From: Clostridiales bacterium
GTDB taxonomy: Bacteria > Bacillota > Clostridia > Lachnospirales > Lachnospiraceae
NCBI GenBank assembly: GCA_019424245.1
Contig: JAHYZV010000003.1
Coordinates: 62,001-126,000, forward strand
Direction: 5' to 3'
DNA: 64,000 nucleotides
Below, piece after piece: positions 42,097 to 50,738 of the stretch. Within the stretch, counting starts at the first letter, position 1; each line of letters begins with the position of its first letter. Made by a program: the position numbers and the translations under genes. Under the pieces are notes generated by a model, which was given only the letters and a program-made list of their open reading frames with translations, searched no databases and was not told the origin of the DNA.

Positions 42097-44470
42097 AAAC
42101 TTATACGGTCTGATGAACTGGCCGGAGATAGAGGGGATTGTATATGCAGAGTGTGACAAGCCAAAGGAGTTGCTTGGGGCACATGTTACCGGTAAGGGAC
42201 TGCTTATACAGATAATGCGTCCTGATGCAGTGGCAGTTAAGCTGCATATAGATGGCAGAAAAACTGCTGTTAATATGGAAAAGGTTGATGAATCCGGATT
42301 CTTTGCAGCACTTGTTTCATCTAAGAAAAAGCTTTCATACACTTATTCAGTGGAGAAGGTTAATGGAGAGGTCACAGAATATACGGACCCATATACATTT
42401 GCAAATGTTACGAAACCGGAAGATTACAAAGCATTTCTTGCAGGAGAAGAGAAAAATGCAGCACATATATTCGGCGCTCATGAAAGAACTGTCAATGGCG
42501 TGAAGGGAGTGCTTTTTAATGTATGGGCACCTAAGGCACTCAGCGTAAGTGTCGTAGGAGAGTTTAACAAATACGACGGCAGAGTCCACTTAATGGAAAG
42601 AATTGAGGATACAGGAGTATTTGAACTGTTTATTCCGGGACTGGCAGCCGGATGCGGATATATGTATGAAATTAAGAGACAGGGTAAGGGAACTACAAGA
42701 AAGTTAGACCCTGTATCAAGACAGATATCATCAGTTCCAATTACTGCATCAGTGGTAAGTGATGAGAACATGCCTGATTCATATGCATGGAACGATGGGC
42801 TATGGATGATAAAGAGAAAGAAAGAAGCAGGAAAGAAGAAGCCTGTAACAGTATATGAGGTGTCACTTACTGACTGGCTGAAAGAAAAAAGTGCAGATGA
42901 GCTTGTGGATTTTGTAAAGCAGGAGGGATATACACATGTATGTTTCCTTCCGGTTGCAGAGTATCTTAATGAGGAGATGAATGGATATTCGACATTGGGA
43001 TATTTTACGGTAACACACCGAATAGGCGGCAGTGATGCATTTAAAAAGCTGGTTGATGACTGCCATAACGCTGGAATTGGCGTAATAATTGACTGGAATG
43101 GTGCTTACTTTGGTACAGAAGTTAAGGGATTGTATGATTTTGACGGGGCAGATGCTTACGGATATCTTAAGCCATCACTAGAGAAGCATCCTGAGTGGGA
43201 TGTTGTCACATTTGACTATAAGAAAGGTGCTGTAAGAAGTTTTCTTTTATCAAGCGTATTAATGTGGCTTAATGATTACCATATTGACGGCATCAGAATT
43301 GACGGTGTTGCATCAATGCTTTACCTCGATTATGGTAAGCAGCCGGGCACATGGACACCTAACATATATGGCGGCAATGAGAATCTTGACGCAATCGAAT
43401 TTCTTAAGACTATGAACAAATGTATTGTTAAACGTGGCGATGGCTGTTTTACAATAGCAGAAGAATCAAGCGGCTGGTTTGGGGTTACTGCGGCAGATAA
43501 TGATGACCCTCTTATGTTTACTTATAAGCAGAATAACTGCTGGACTAAGGATTTTCTTGAATTCATGGGAACTGACCCACTGTTTAGAAAAGGTGAGTAT
43601 GATAAGCTGACATATGGAATGCTCTATAATTACGGAGAAGATTTCATGCTCTCACTCAATCATGATGATTTTAGGCAGAAAGCGTTTGTGGACATGGTGT
43701 CAGGCTGTGATGAGAAGGCACATTTGTCAGATATCAGGGCCGCACTTGGATTCATGTATGCACATCCCGGAAGCAAGATGTTTGCAGCAGGACAGGATAT
43801 AGGATTTGAAAAGTTTATGGCAGATCTTAATAATTTCTATGCGAAAAATGCGGCTCTATATGAGCTTGACAATGACCCTGATGGATTTATGTGGCTCGAG
43901 AATTCTAATCCTGAAGAGACTGTTATTGCAATGCAGAGAGCTGACAGCAAGGGTGATAAGCTTGTGATTGCTGTAAATTTTACTCCTGTTAGGAGGGAAA
44001 ACTACAGACTTCACGTTGATGTGCGCGGAAAGTATAAGGAAGTATTTAACAGTGAGTGGAAGAAGTTCGGTGGAGACGAGAAGGTTAATGGACAGATTAT
44101 CAAATCAGATAATGATGGTGATGATATGGAATATATTGATATTACACTTCCCGGACTTTCATTCGTTATATATAACAGTGAACCGTATACACAGCTTGAA
44201 CTCGAGGAGATTGCTGTATTAAAGAGGGCTGCAATTGCAAAGAAGGAAGCCATGAGAAAGGCAGCAGAGGCTGAAATGCTTGAACTTGCTGCAGCAGAGG
44301 AAGCAAAGCGGGCGGTTGAAGCAAGAAAACAGGCAGAGAAAGCCTGCATGGAAGCACTTCAGGCTAAGGAAGAAGCTGTAAGAAAAGCAGAAGAAGCAGC
44401 GCGTGCAAGTGAAGAGATTGATATAGAGACTAAGAAGAAGTTAGAACAGCTTAAAAAGAAGATGAAATAA
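42089..44470 (+). CDS. Divergent glycogen-branching-enzyme-like protein with a C-terminal coiled coil
   Basis: A 793-aa protein. The N-terminus has two CBM48-like beta domains, the second with KGVLFNVWAPKALSVSVVG. A GH13 barrel (about residues 255-600) follows GlgB in layout: VYEVSLTDW, GYTHVCFLPVAEY, DGIRIDGVASMLY (nucleophile Asp), TIAEESSGWFGV (acid Glu) and SLNHDD (third Asp). Hallmarks are altered: the strand-4 DWVPGHF-type motif reads DWNGAYFG (His to Tyr), WGYQ reads NGYS, and HDEV reads HDDF. The last ~75 residues are an Ala/Glu/Lys-rich helix (AAEEAKRAVEARKQAEKA) absent from standard GlgB. Activity may be changed or lost. It overlaps the esterase gene and precedes mscS. Confidence 0.83.
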   Translation: MNKNLYGLMNWPEIEGIVYAECDKPKELLGAHVTGKGLLIQIMRPDAVAVKLHIDGRKTAVNMEKVDESGFFAALVSSKKKLSYTYSVEKVNGEVTEYTDPYTFANVTKPEDYKAFLAGEEKNAAHIFGAHERTVNGVKGVLFNVWAPKALSVSVVGEFNKYDGRVHLMERIEDTGVFELFIPGLAAGCGYMYEIKRQGKGTTRKLDPVSRQISSVPITASVVSDENMPDSYAWNDGLWMIKRKKEAGKKKPVTVYEVSLTDWLKEKSADELVDFVKQEGYTHVCFLPVAEYLNEEMNGYSTLGYFTVTHRIGGSDAFKKLVDDCHNAGIGVIIDWNGAYFGTEVKGLYDFDGADAYGYLKPSLEKHPEWDVVTFDYKKGAVRSFLLSSVLMWLNDYHIDGIRIDGVASMLYLDYGKQPGTWTPNIYGGNENLDAIEFLKTMNKCIVKRGDGCFTIAEESSGWFGVTAADNDDPLMFTYKQNNCWTKDFLEFMGTDPLFRKGEYDKLTYGMLYNYGEDFMLSLNHDDFRQKAFVDMVSGCDEKAHLSDIRAALGFMYAHPGSKMFAAGQDIGFEKFMADLNNFYAKNAALYELDNDPDGFMWLENSNPEETVIAMQRADSKGDKLVIAVNFTPVRRENYRLHVDVRGKYKEVFNSEWKKFGGDEKVNGQIIKSDNDGDDMEYIDITLPGLSFVIYNSEPYTQLELEEIAVLKRAAIAKKEAMRKAAEAEMLELAAAEEAKRAVEARKQAEKACMEALQAKEEAVRKAEEAARASEEIDIETKKKLEQLKKKMK

Positions 44471-44488
44471 TACAAAGGGGGATCAGCT

Positions 44489-45376
44489 ATGGGATTCATA
44501 GGACTTGTGGCAGATGCAGCCACAACAATCCAGCAGGAAACAGATGAAATAACCAGATTCTTTTCTATTGCCCATGTCAAGCAGCTTCTCAATGATTTAG
44601 GAAACTGGTCGGTTTCACTTATTGGTAAAATTGTTATTGCTGTCTTAATATGGTTTATTGGCAAGAAGATAATCAGAGTGCTTGATAAGCTTGTAAAGAA
44701 GATGCTGGACAGAAGTACGCTTGACAAAGGCGTTGTTAATTTTGTGGTATCAGTGCTTAAGTTTGTAATGTATGCAATACTTATCATGATAGTTGTGGAC
44801 AAGCTGGGATTCCAGACGACATCACTGCTTACGCTTTTTGGTTCTGCAGCACTTGCGATTGGTATGTCCCTGCAGGGAAGTCTTTCGAACTTTGCAGGAG
44901 GAATTCTTATTCTTATATTCAAGCCTTTTAAGGTTGGTGATTATATTATAGTCGGAACTAATGAGGGAACTGTAAAGTCTATAGAGATTCTTTACACAAG
45001 GCTTGTTACTATTGATAATAAAGTAGTAATGCTTCCGAACGGTTCACTTTCTAATTCAAGCATTGTTAACGTAGGCGCAGAGAATACAAGAAGAATTGAT
45101 ATCCAGATAGGAATTGGCTATTCATCAGATATTCCTAAAGCCAAGAAGCTTCTTGAACAGGTTATTAACAGCGAGAAGGGAATACTTAAGGACAAGGATA
45201 TTCTGGTTGTTGTCAAGAGCCTTGATGAAAGCTGTGTAACACTTGAGACAAGAGCCTGGGTTAATACAGCAGACTACTGGAATGTAAGATTTAACCTGCT
45301 TGAAAGATATAAGAATATATTTGATGAGAATGGAATTGAGATTCCGTTCAACCAGCTTGATGTACATATGAAGTAG
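44489..45376 (+). CDS. mscS: Small-conductance mechanosensitive channel, MscS family
   Basis: A 295-aa channel that releases solutes on hypo-osmotic shock. Three membrane helices are visible; the pore helix reads GSAALAIGMSLQGSLSNFAGGILIL with the Gly/Ala packing pattern. The beta domain follows (PFKVGDYIIVGTNEGTVKSIEILYTRL, MLPNGSLSNSSIVN), then the alpha/beta cytoplasmic domain ending near residue 290. Length and order are standard. AAAGGGGGA precedes the ATG, 18 bases after the upstream stop, and a terminator follows. Confidence 0.95.
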   Translation: MGFIGLVADAATTIQQETDEITRFFSIAHVKQLLNDLGNWSVSLIGKIVIAVLIWFIGKKIIRVLDKLVKKMLDRSTLDKGVVNFVVSVLKFVMYAILIMIVVDKLGFQTTSLLTLFGSAALAIGMSLQGSLSNFAGGILILIFKPFKVGDYIIVGTNEGTVKSIEILYTRLVTIDNKVVMLPNGSLSNSSIVNVGAENTRRIDIQIGIGYSSDIPKAKKLLEQVINSEKGILKDKDILVVVKSLDESCVTLETRAWVNTADYWNVRFNLLERYKNIFDENGIEIPFNQLDVHMK

Positions 45377-45384
45377 TTTTTTTG

Positions 45385-45414
45385 AAGGATGCCGCGAATG
45401 TGGCATCCTTTTTT
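45385..45414 (+). terminator. Intrinsic terminator after mscS
   Basis: AAGGATGCC (45385-45393) pairs with GGCATCCTT (45402-45410), followed by TTTT. Confidence 0.9.
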
Positions 45415-45573
45415 GACTGGCCAGGGGTTGTATATATGCTGGGCTGCTGTATAGACGTTACGCTGCTGTATAGGCTGGTTGTTGCATATATGTTGGGGGA
45501 TTATGCCTGAATGTGGCATCTGCTGGCGGGGATAAAAGCATATTTAACTGCAATAGCTGCTTGAAAATATGCC
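45415..45573. other. Non-coding stretch with short direct repeats
   Basis: No open frame is convincing. The unit GCTGCTGTATAG occurs twice about 20 bp apart, and GTATATATGCTGGG recurs as GCATATATGTTGGG. It may be decayed repeat or gene sequence. Confidence 0.4.
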
Positions 45574-45862
45574 AAAACCTACTAGATATAATGAGAAACG
45601 GGATTTAGTAGGTTTATTTTTAGAACTTGTAACATGAGAAATTGTGAAAGACCCACTAAATCATTTATTAGGCGTGATTTAGTGGGCTTTTTTGACGTTA
45701 TGAGAAAGAAAAACAGGTGATTAGGTACATCTAACAAGCATTGAAGACCTACTAAATTATACATTTAGAAGCTGTTAGTAGGTTTTAGAATATATAGGGA
45801 TGTTATCGGATGCTTTTGGAAACCTACTATTCTGTAACAAAGTAATGTTTGTGTAGGTTTTT
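45574..45862. repeat. Array of four related CCTACTA hairpins
   Basis: Four hairpins share arms of the type ACCTACTAAA/TTTAGTAGGT. HP1: 45575-45587 with 45603-45615 (13 bp, one G-U). HP2: CCCACTAAATCA at 45652-45663 with 45675-45686 (12 bp), followed by TTTTTT. HP3: 45747-45755 with 45775-45783 (9 bp). HP4: AAACCTAC at 45820-45827 with GTAGGTTT at 45853-45860. HP2 carries compensatory changes on both arms (CCCAC/GTGGG in place of CCTAC/GTAGG). A fifth member lies at 12732-12780. Each resembles a terminator, but no gene lies between them. Confidence 0.7.
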
Positions 45863-46010
45863 AAGTTGAAATGTGGGGGCTCTGTTAATTACCAGACACT
45901 TCAAGTTCACAAAACTACATTGATTTTACTTACTTTTTACATAGTTTGGTCACATTTTCCAATTAATATCTTACTTGTAAGAACAAAAGAGACAGAAAGG
46001 AGTGCCTGGT

Positions 46011-46820
46011 ATGGCAATTGAAGTTTTTAACCGTTATGAGAAGAAATACATTATAGATGAAGATACTTTTCATAAGCTGACTTACAAGATATCTGATTAT
46101 ATGAATCCGGATGCATATAACAGAAATGGTGAGGCTTACAGAATCAGCAACATATATTATGATACTGAGAATGACCAGCTTATAAGAGCTTCTATTGAGA
46201 AACCGGTATACAAAGAAAAGTTAAGACTGAGAGCTTATGGGACGCCAGAGCTTACAGATAACGTTTTTGTAGAGATTAAGAAGAAGTATAATGGTATTGT
46301 CAATAAAAGAAGAACTTCAATTACGCTTCAGGAGGCATATTATTTTCTTGATGACGACATATGTCCAGATAGCCATGAAGGAAGAATAAACAGGCAGGTG
46401 CTTAAGGAGATTGATTACTTCAAGAATTTCTATCATTTGCAGCCTAAAGTTTATCTTTCATATGACAGATTCGCGTACTTTGAGAAAGATGACGGTGATT
46501 TCAGGATTACATTTGATAAAAATATTACGACCAGAAGGGAAGATATAAGACTTGAGCATGGAAGCTATGGAAAGAAGCTTTTGCCGGATGGTAAGTATTT
46601 AATGGAAGTTAAGATAAGCGGCGCTGTTCCGCTGTGGTTTACTAAGATAATATCAGAACTTAATGTTTACCCGGTATCGTTTTCTAAGTATGGTACTGAA
46701 TATAAGCAGTATGTCCTTACGAATTACACAAGTTTAATGGATAAGGGAGAAAATACATGTTCGAATCAATCTTTACATCAACATCAGAGAATACAATCAG
46801 CATTAGCCAGTCAATGTTAG
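46011..46820 (+). CDS. VTC-domain (CYTH-like) polyphosphate polymerase-type protein
   Basis: A 269-aa triphosphate-tunnel protein of the VTC family. It has the tunnel-lining charged motifs in order: FNRYEKKYIID at the N-terminus, YYDTEND, KLRLRAYG, VEIKKKYNGIVNKRR, DRFAYF, FDKNITTRR and LMEVKISGAVPLWF. Eukaryotic VTC4 makes polyphosphate from ATP through such a tunnel; bacterial members next to DUF4956 genes are presumed similar. The start at 46011 has AAAGGAG eight bases before; the GTG at 46002 lies within that site. Its 3' end overlaps the DUF4956 gene by 64 bases, an unusually long overlap. Confidence 0.87.
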   Translation: MAIEVFNRYEKKYIIDEDTFHKLTYKISDYMNPDAYNRNGEAYRISNIYYDTENDQLIRASIEKPVYKEKLRLRAYGTPELTDNVFVEIKKKYNGIVNKRRTSITLQEAYYFLDDDICPDSHEGRINRQVLKEIDYFKNFYHLQPKVYLSYDRFAYFEKDDGDFRITFDKNITTRREDIRLEHGSYGKKLLPDGKYLMEVKISGAVPLWFTKIISELNVYPVSFSKYGTEYKQYVLTNYTSLMDKGENTCSNQSLHQHQRIQSALASQC

Positions 46821-47449
46821 GAATATTGGCAGCAGTTGTTATTGGTTTAGTGATAGCATTTGTGTATACACTTGTATCGAAGAAGGATGGTTATAATAAA
46901 AGTTTTATAATAGGTCTTGCTCTTTTACCAGCAATAGTGGCAGCAGTTATTCTTCTTGTAGGAAGTAATGTTGCAAGAGCGTTTTCGATGGCGGGAGCTT
47001 TTGCTTTAGTAAGATTCCGTTCAGCACCGGGAAGTGCTAAAGATATATCAGTAGTATTCTTTGCAATGGCATCTGGTCTTGCATGCGGACTTGGTTTTGT
47101 GACATTTGCAGGGGGTTTCACAGTAATAATTCTGCTGGTATTTGTAGTGCTATCGGTAACAGGATTTGGAACAAGAGATGAACGTAGAAAACAGTTAAGA
47201 ATCACAATTCCAGAGAATCTTAACTATATGGCAGTATTTGATGATATATTTGATAAGTATCTTAGTGAAAATGTACTTAAAAAAGTAAAGACAACTAATA
47301 TGGGTACAATGTTTGAGCTTACCTATGAGTGCAGGATGAAAGACGAGAGCGAGCAGAAGCAGTTCATAGATGAGTTAAGAGTAAGGAATGGCAATCTCAA
47401 TATTACAATGGGAACGATGCCGGATTCATATGGCGGAAATCTTAATTAA
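46757..47449 (+). CDS. DUF4956 family membrane protein
   Basis: A 230-aa protein with four membrane helices in the first ~135 residues (MLGILAAVVIGLVIAFVYTLV, FIIGLALLPAIVAAVILLV, and two more around GLACGLGFVTFAGGFTVIILL) and a soluble C-terminal domain. The conserved AFSMAGAFALVRFRSAPG loop is typical. Genes of this family regularly lie beside VTC-domain genes, as here, so the two probably form a membrane-bound complex. A terminator follows. Confidence 0.85.
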   Translation: MFESIFTSTSENTISISQSMLGILAAVVIGLVIAFVYTLVSKKDGYNKSFIIGLALLPAIVAAVILLVGSNVARAFSMAGAFALVRFRSAPGSAKDISVVFFAMASGLACGLGFVTFAGGFTVIILLVFVVLSVTGFGTRDERRKQLRITIPENLNYMAVFDDIFDKYLSENVLKKVKTTNMGTMFELTYECRMKDESEQKQFIDELRVRNGNLNITMGTMPDSYGGNLN

Positions 47450-47485
47450 AATATATGTCAAAATATTATCGTATGATTATAACAG

Positions 47486-47525
47486 GGCTGTCCGGGCAAA
47501 TACATGTCGTCCGGACAGCTTTTTT
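47486..47525 (+). terminator. Intrinsic terminator after the DUF4956 gene
   Basis: GCTGTCCGG (47487-47495) pairs with CCGGACAGC (47511-47519), followed by TTTTTT. Confidence 0.9.
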
Positions 47526-47616
47526 ACATTATTTTTACAATGTTTTTTGGATTAAATACTTGTATAATTCATTTATTTATTATATTATAAACAATATACG
47601 AAAGGGCGTGGTAGAT

Positions 47617-47874
47617 ATGGTAGATAACAACACTCAATTTTTTAAGACTCAACCAGAGAAGACAATTTCAGTAGAAGGCATACTTGAGCAGGTATATCTT
47701 GCTCTTAAAGAGAAGGGGTACAATCCGGTTAACCAGATAGTTGGATATATTATGTCTGGTGACCCAACATATATTACAAGCCATAACAATGCAAGAAGCC
47801 TTATTATGAAGGCTGAGAGAGATGAACTTGTAGAAGAAGTTGTAAGATACTTTATAGAAGGTAAAGGCTTATAA
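47617..47874 (+). CDS. ireB: IreB-family regulatory phosphoprotein (YrzL-like)
   Basis: An 85-aa protein matching the DUF965/IreB family along its whole length (VEGILEQVYLALKEKGYNPVNQIVGYIMSGDPTYITSHNNAR). In enterococci IreB is a substrate of a PASTA-type Ser/Thr kinase and affects cephalosporin resistance. ATG at 47617 with AAAGGG upstream; the in-frame extension back to 47455 crosses a terminator and is not real. It starts the block ireB-ruvX-DUF1292, which matches B. subtilis yrzL-yrrK-yrzB. Confidence 0.92.
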   Translation: MVDNNTQFFKTQPEKTISVEGILEQVYLALKEKGYNPVNQIVGYIMSGDPTYITSHNNARSLIMKAERDELVEEVVRYFIEGKGL

Positions 47875-47875
47875 T

Positions 47876-48301
47876 ATGAGAATTATAGGCTTAGATGTCG
47901 GAACGAAGACTGTGGGAGTTGCCTTAAGTGATCCGCTTGGGATAACTGCACAGCCTTTCGAGACGATAACAAGAAAAGATAATAACAAGTTACGAAGAAC
48001 TTATGCCAGGATAGAGCAGATTATATCTGAGTATGATGTAACTGAAATCGTGGTTGGTTATCCTAAGAACATGGACGATACTATTGGGGAAAGAGCGAAA
48101 GCTTGTGAAGAATTTGCAGCAGCACTGGAGAGACGTACAGGATTGCCTGTTACACTGTGGGATGAGAGACTTACTACAGTTGAAGCAGATGAAGTCCTTG
48201 AGGAATGCGGGGTAAAGCGTGAGAACCGCAAGACGGTTATTGATCAGATCGCCGCTGTTTTTATTTTGCGTGGATATATGGAATCTAAGCAGAAGAAGTA
48301 G
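47876..48301 (+). CDS. ruvX: RuvX/YqgF-type Holliday junction resolvase-like nuclease
   Basis: A 141-aa RNase H-fold protein. The catalytic acids lie in MRIIGLDVGTKTVGVALSD, EIVVGYPKNMDDTIGERA, TLWDERLTTVEAD and the C-terminal DQIAAVFILRGYM. Members take part in pre-16S rRNA processing and may resolve Holliday junctions. It starts two bases after the ireB stop, showing tight coupling. Confidence 0.94.
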   Translation: MRIIGLDVGTKTVGVALSDPLGITAQPFETITRKDNNKLRRTYARIEQIISEYDVTEIVVGYPKNMDDTIGERAKACEEFAAALERRTGLPVTLWDERLTTVEADEVLEECGVKRENRKTVIDQIAAVFILRGYMESKQKK

Positions 48302-48323
48302 AATTTTGGAGGATTTGTTTTTC

Positions 48324-48584
48324 ATGGAAAGTCTTGAGTTTATTGACGAGAACGGTGAGAAGACACAATTTTATGTGATTGAAGAAACTAGAATTAATGG
48401 AATTAATTATCTGCTTGTATCAGAGTCAGCTGATGATGAGGAAGCAGAAGCTTATATTCTTAAGGATACATCTGATGCAGCAAGTGAAGAAGCTGTTTAT
48501 GAGTTTGTAGAAGAAGACAGTGAACTCGAAGCGGTAGGCAAGGTGTTTTCTGAATTAATGGATGATGATGTCGAACTTAAATAA
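48324..48584 (+). CDS. DUF1292 domain protein (YrzB-like)
   Basis: An 86-aa, very acidic protein (FIDENGEKTQFYVIEETRINGINYLLVSE, then an EEAEAYILKD stretch) of the DUF1292/YrzB family, function unknown. ATG at 48324 with TTGGAGG upstream; earlier in-frame starts lie inside ruvX. Its place after ruvX copies the B. subtilis yrrK-yrzB order. Confidence 0.88.
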   Translation: MESLEFIDENGEKTQFYVIEETRINGINYLLVSESADDEEAEAYILKDTSDAASEEAVYEFVEEDSELEAVGKVFSELMDDDVELK

Positions 48585-48634
48585 GGTGTGAGCCTTATTC
48601 ATATTTTATATTTTATTTTTATTATGAGGTGTTT

Positions 48635-50305
48635 ATGAAAAAAGCAGAGAATGCGTCTGTCAGGATTATACCTTTGGGAGGTCTTGAGCAGATAGGAATG
48701 AACATTACTGCCATTGAATATGATGACAGTATTGTTGTTGTAGATTGTGGTTTATCTTTCCCAGAGGAAGATATGCTTGGTATTGATTTGGTTATACCGG
48801 ATGTTACTTACCTTAAGGAGAATCTTGATAAGGTTAAGGGATTTGTTATAACTCACGGACATGAGGATCACATTGGTGCAATTCCTTATGTGCTTAAGGA
48901 CGTTAATGTCCCTATATATGCAACAAAGCTTACTATGGGACTTATAGAGTCAAAGCTTAAGGAACATAATATGTTAAAGGCTGTTAAGAGAAAGGTTGTT
49001 AAATATGGACAGTCTGTAACCCTTGGTGATTTCAGGGTTGAGTTCATAAGAACTAACCACAGTATTGCAGATGCAGCGGCACTTGCAATATATTCTCCAG
49101 CTGGAATTATTGTACACACAGGAGATTTTAAGGTTGATTATACACCTGTATATGGTGATCCTATTGATTTACAGAGATTAGGTGAACTTGGAAAGAAGGG
49201 CGTACTTGCACTTATGTGTGACAGTACTAATGCTTTAAGACCTGGTTTTACTATGTCAGAGAGAACTGTTGGTGCTACATTTGAAAAGATATTCAATGAT
49301 AATAAGAACAGCAGAATAATCATAGCTACATTTGCATCTAATGTTGACAGAGTGCAGCAGATTATCAATTCAGCGGTTAAGTATGGAAGAAAAGTCTGTG
49401 TTGAAGGACGAAGCATGGTTAATATTATTGAGGTTGCAGAGGACCTTGATTACCTTAATATTCCGGACGGAACTCTTATTGAGACAGACGAGATGAAGAA
49501 TTACACACCTGAGCAGATTGTGCTTATCACAACAGGAAGTCAGGGTGAGTCTATGGCAGCTCTTTCAAGAATGGCAGCTAACCTTCACAGAAAGGTATCT
49601 ATCCAGCCTGGTGACTGCGTTGTGTTCTCATCAACTCCTATACCTGGTAATGAGAAGTCAGTAGCCAAGGTTATTAATGAACTTGGTATGAAGGGAGCTA
49701 AGGTTATATTCCAGGATACACATGTATCAGGACATGCATGTCAGGAAGAGATTAAGCTTATATATTCTCTTGTAAAGCCTAAGTATTCTATTCCTGTCCA
49801 TGGTGAATACAGACACCTTGTTGCACAGAGAGATGTTGTTATGTCACTTGGATATGACAAGGATCATGTTATTATTGCAAAATCTGGAGATGTACTTGAG
49901 CTTAATGATGAGCATGCACAGGTTGTTGACCATGTACAGACAGGAGCTATTTTTGTTGATGGACTTGGCGTAGGAGATGTAGGAAATATTGTATTAAGAG
50001 ACAGACAGAACCTTGCAGAGAATGGTATTATCATTGTTGTTCTTACACTTGAGAAATATACCGGACAGCTTATAGCAGGTCCAGATATTGTTACAAGAGG
50101 TTTTGTGTATGTAAGAGAGGCTGAAGAGCTTCTTGATGAGGCAAGAGCAATAGTGTCTGATTCAGTTGACAGATGTCTTGATAAGAACATTACTGACTGG
50201 AGCAAGATTAAGAATATTATTAAGGATGATTTGAGCGAGTATCTCTGGAAGAAGATTAAGAGAAATCCTGTGATACTTCCAATCATTATGGAAGCACAGA
50301 TATAA
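48635..50305 (+). CDS. rnj: Ribonuclease J
   Basis: A 556-aa metallo-beta-lactamase/beta-CASP ribonuclease with 5'-3' exonuclease and endonuclease activity on mRNA and rRNA. It shows the N-terminal IIPLGGLEQIGMN, the zinc motif HGHEDHIGA, the third ligand in HTGDFKVDYTP, beta-CASP motifs (CDSTNALRPG, SVQPGD-like ISIQPGD context, IPVHGEYRH) and a C-terminal domain. ATG at 48635 with GAGG five bases before; the GTG at 48629 has no site. It lies between DUF1292 and ylbF, interrupting the order found in B. subtilis. Confidence 0.95.
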   Translation: MKKAENASVRIIPLGGLEQIGMNITAIEYDDSIVVVDCGLSFPEEDMLGIDLVIPDVTYLKENLDKVKGFVITHGHEDHIGAIPYVLKDVNVPIYATKLTMGLIESKLKEHNMLKAVKRKVVKYGQSVTLGDFRVEFIRTNHSIADAAALAIYSPAGIIVHTGDFKVDYTPVYGDPIDLQRLGELGKKGVLALMCDSTNALRPGFTMSERTVGATFEKIFNDNKNSRIIIATFASNVDRVQQIINSAVKYGRKVCVEGRSMVNIIEVAEDLDYLNIPDGTLIETDEMKNYTPEQIVLITTGSQGESMAALSRMAANLHRKVSIQPGDCVVFSSTPIPGNEKSVAKVINELGMKGAKVIFQDTHVSGHACQEEIKLIYSLVKPKYSIPVHGEYRHLVAQRDVVMSLGYDKDHVIIAKSGDVLELNDEHAQVVDHVQTGAIFVDGLGVGDVGNIVLRDRQNLAENGIIIVVLTLEKYTGQLIAGPDIVTRGFVYVREAEELLDEARAIVSDSVDRCLDKNITDWSKIKNIIKDDLSEYLWKKIKRNPVILPIIMEAQI

Positions 50306-50351
50306 TATATGTTGCTGGATATTACTGCAGACAGTTGGAGAGGTGTTTTTC

Positions 50352-50693
50352 ATGCGTAGGATTGATGAACTTAAGAAAGAGATTATACATGAAATTCTTA
50401 ACAGTGAAGAATATAGGGAATACAGAAGACTTCAGTCTGAAATAGACAGGACGCCTGACTTGAAGAGACAGGTGGATGAATTCCGTATGAAGAATTTTGA
50501 ATTACAGAATTCAGAGAATGTTCCAGACATGTTTGCAGCAATGGAGAATCTTAATAAGGAATATGCCGATATGAGGAATCAGGACATTGTAAACAGATAT
50601 CTTATGACAGAGATTACATTTTGCAGATTTATGAGAGATATATATAAGGATATTGCCGAGGCAGTAGACATGGACCTTGATTTTTTAGGGTGA
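50352..50693 (+). CDS. YlbF/YmcA-family protein
   Basis: A 113-aa, mostly helical protein of the Com_YlbF family (LKKEIIHEILNSEEYREYRRLQSEIDRTPDLKRQVDEFR). In B. subtilis YlbF, YmcA and YaaT form the Y-complex that modulates RNase Y and mRNA processing. Sitting right after an RNase J gene, a role in RNA turnover is a reasonable inference. Start ATG at 50352 with TTGGAGAGG upstream; the GTG at 50343 would overlap that site. Confidence 0.85.
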   Translation: MRRIDELKKEIIHEILNSEEYREYRRLQSEIDRTPDLKRQVDEFRMKNFELQNSENVPDMFAAMENLNKEYADMRNQDIVNRYLMTEITFCRFMRDIYKDIAEAVDMDLDFLG

Positions 50694-50738
50694 ATCATAT
50701 ATAGTGTAGCTTATTAAAGAAGAGGAGAATCAGGTTTT

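Noticed and set aside
44359..44922. Long reverse-strand frame (187 codons) opposite the glgB-like/mscS junction
   Set aside because: It crosses two well-supported genes on the + strand and shows no family motif; it arises from their codon pattern.
45574..45862. CRISPR-like array
   Set aside because: The repeated units are imperfect palindromic hairpins of varying length and spacing, not identical direct repeats with unique spacers, and no cas gene is nearby.
47455..47616. 54-residue N-terminal extension of IreB
   Set aside because: It crosses a strong terminator and is absent from the 85-aa family; the ATG at 47617 has a ribosome binding site.
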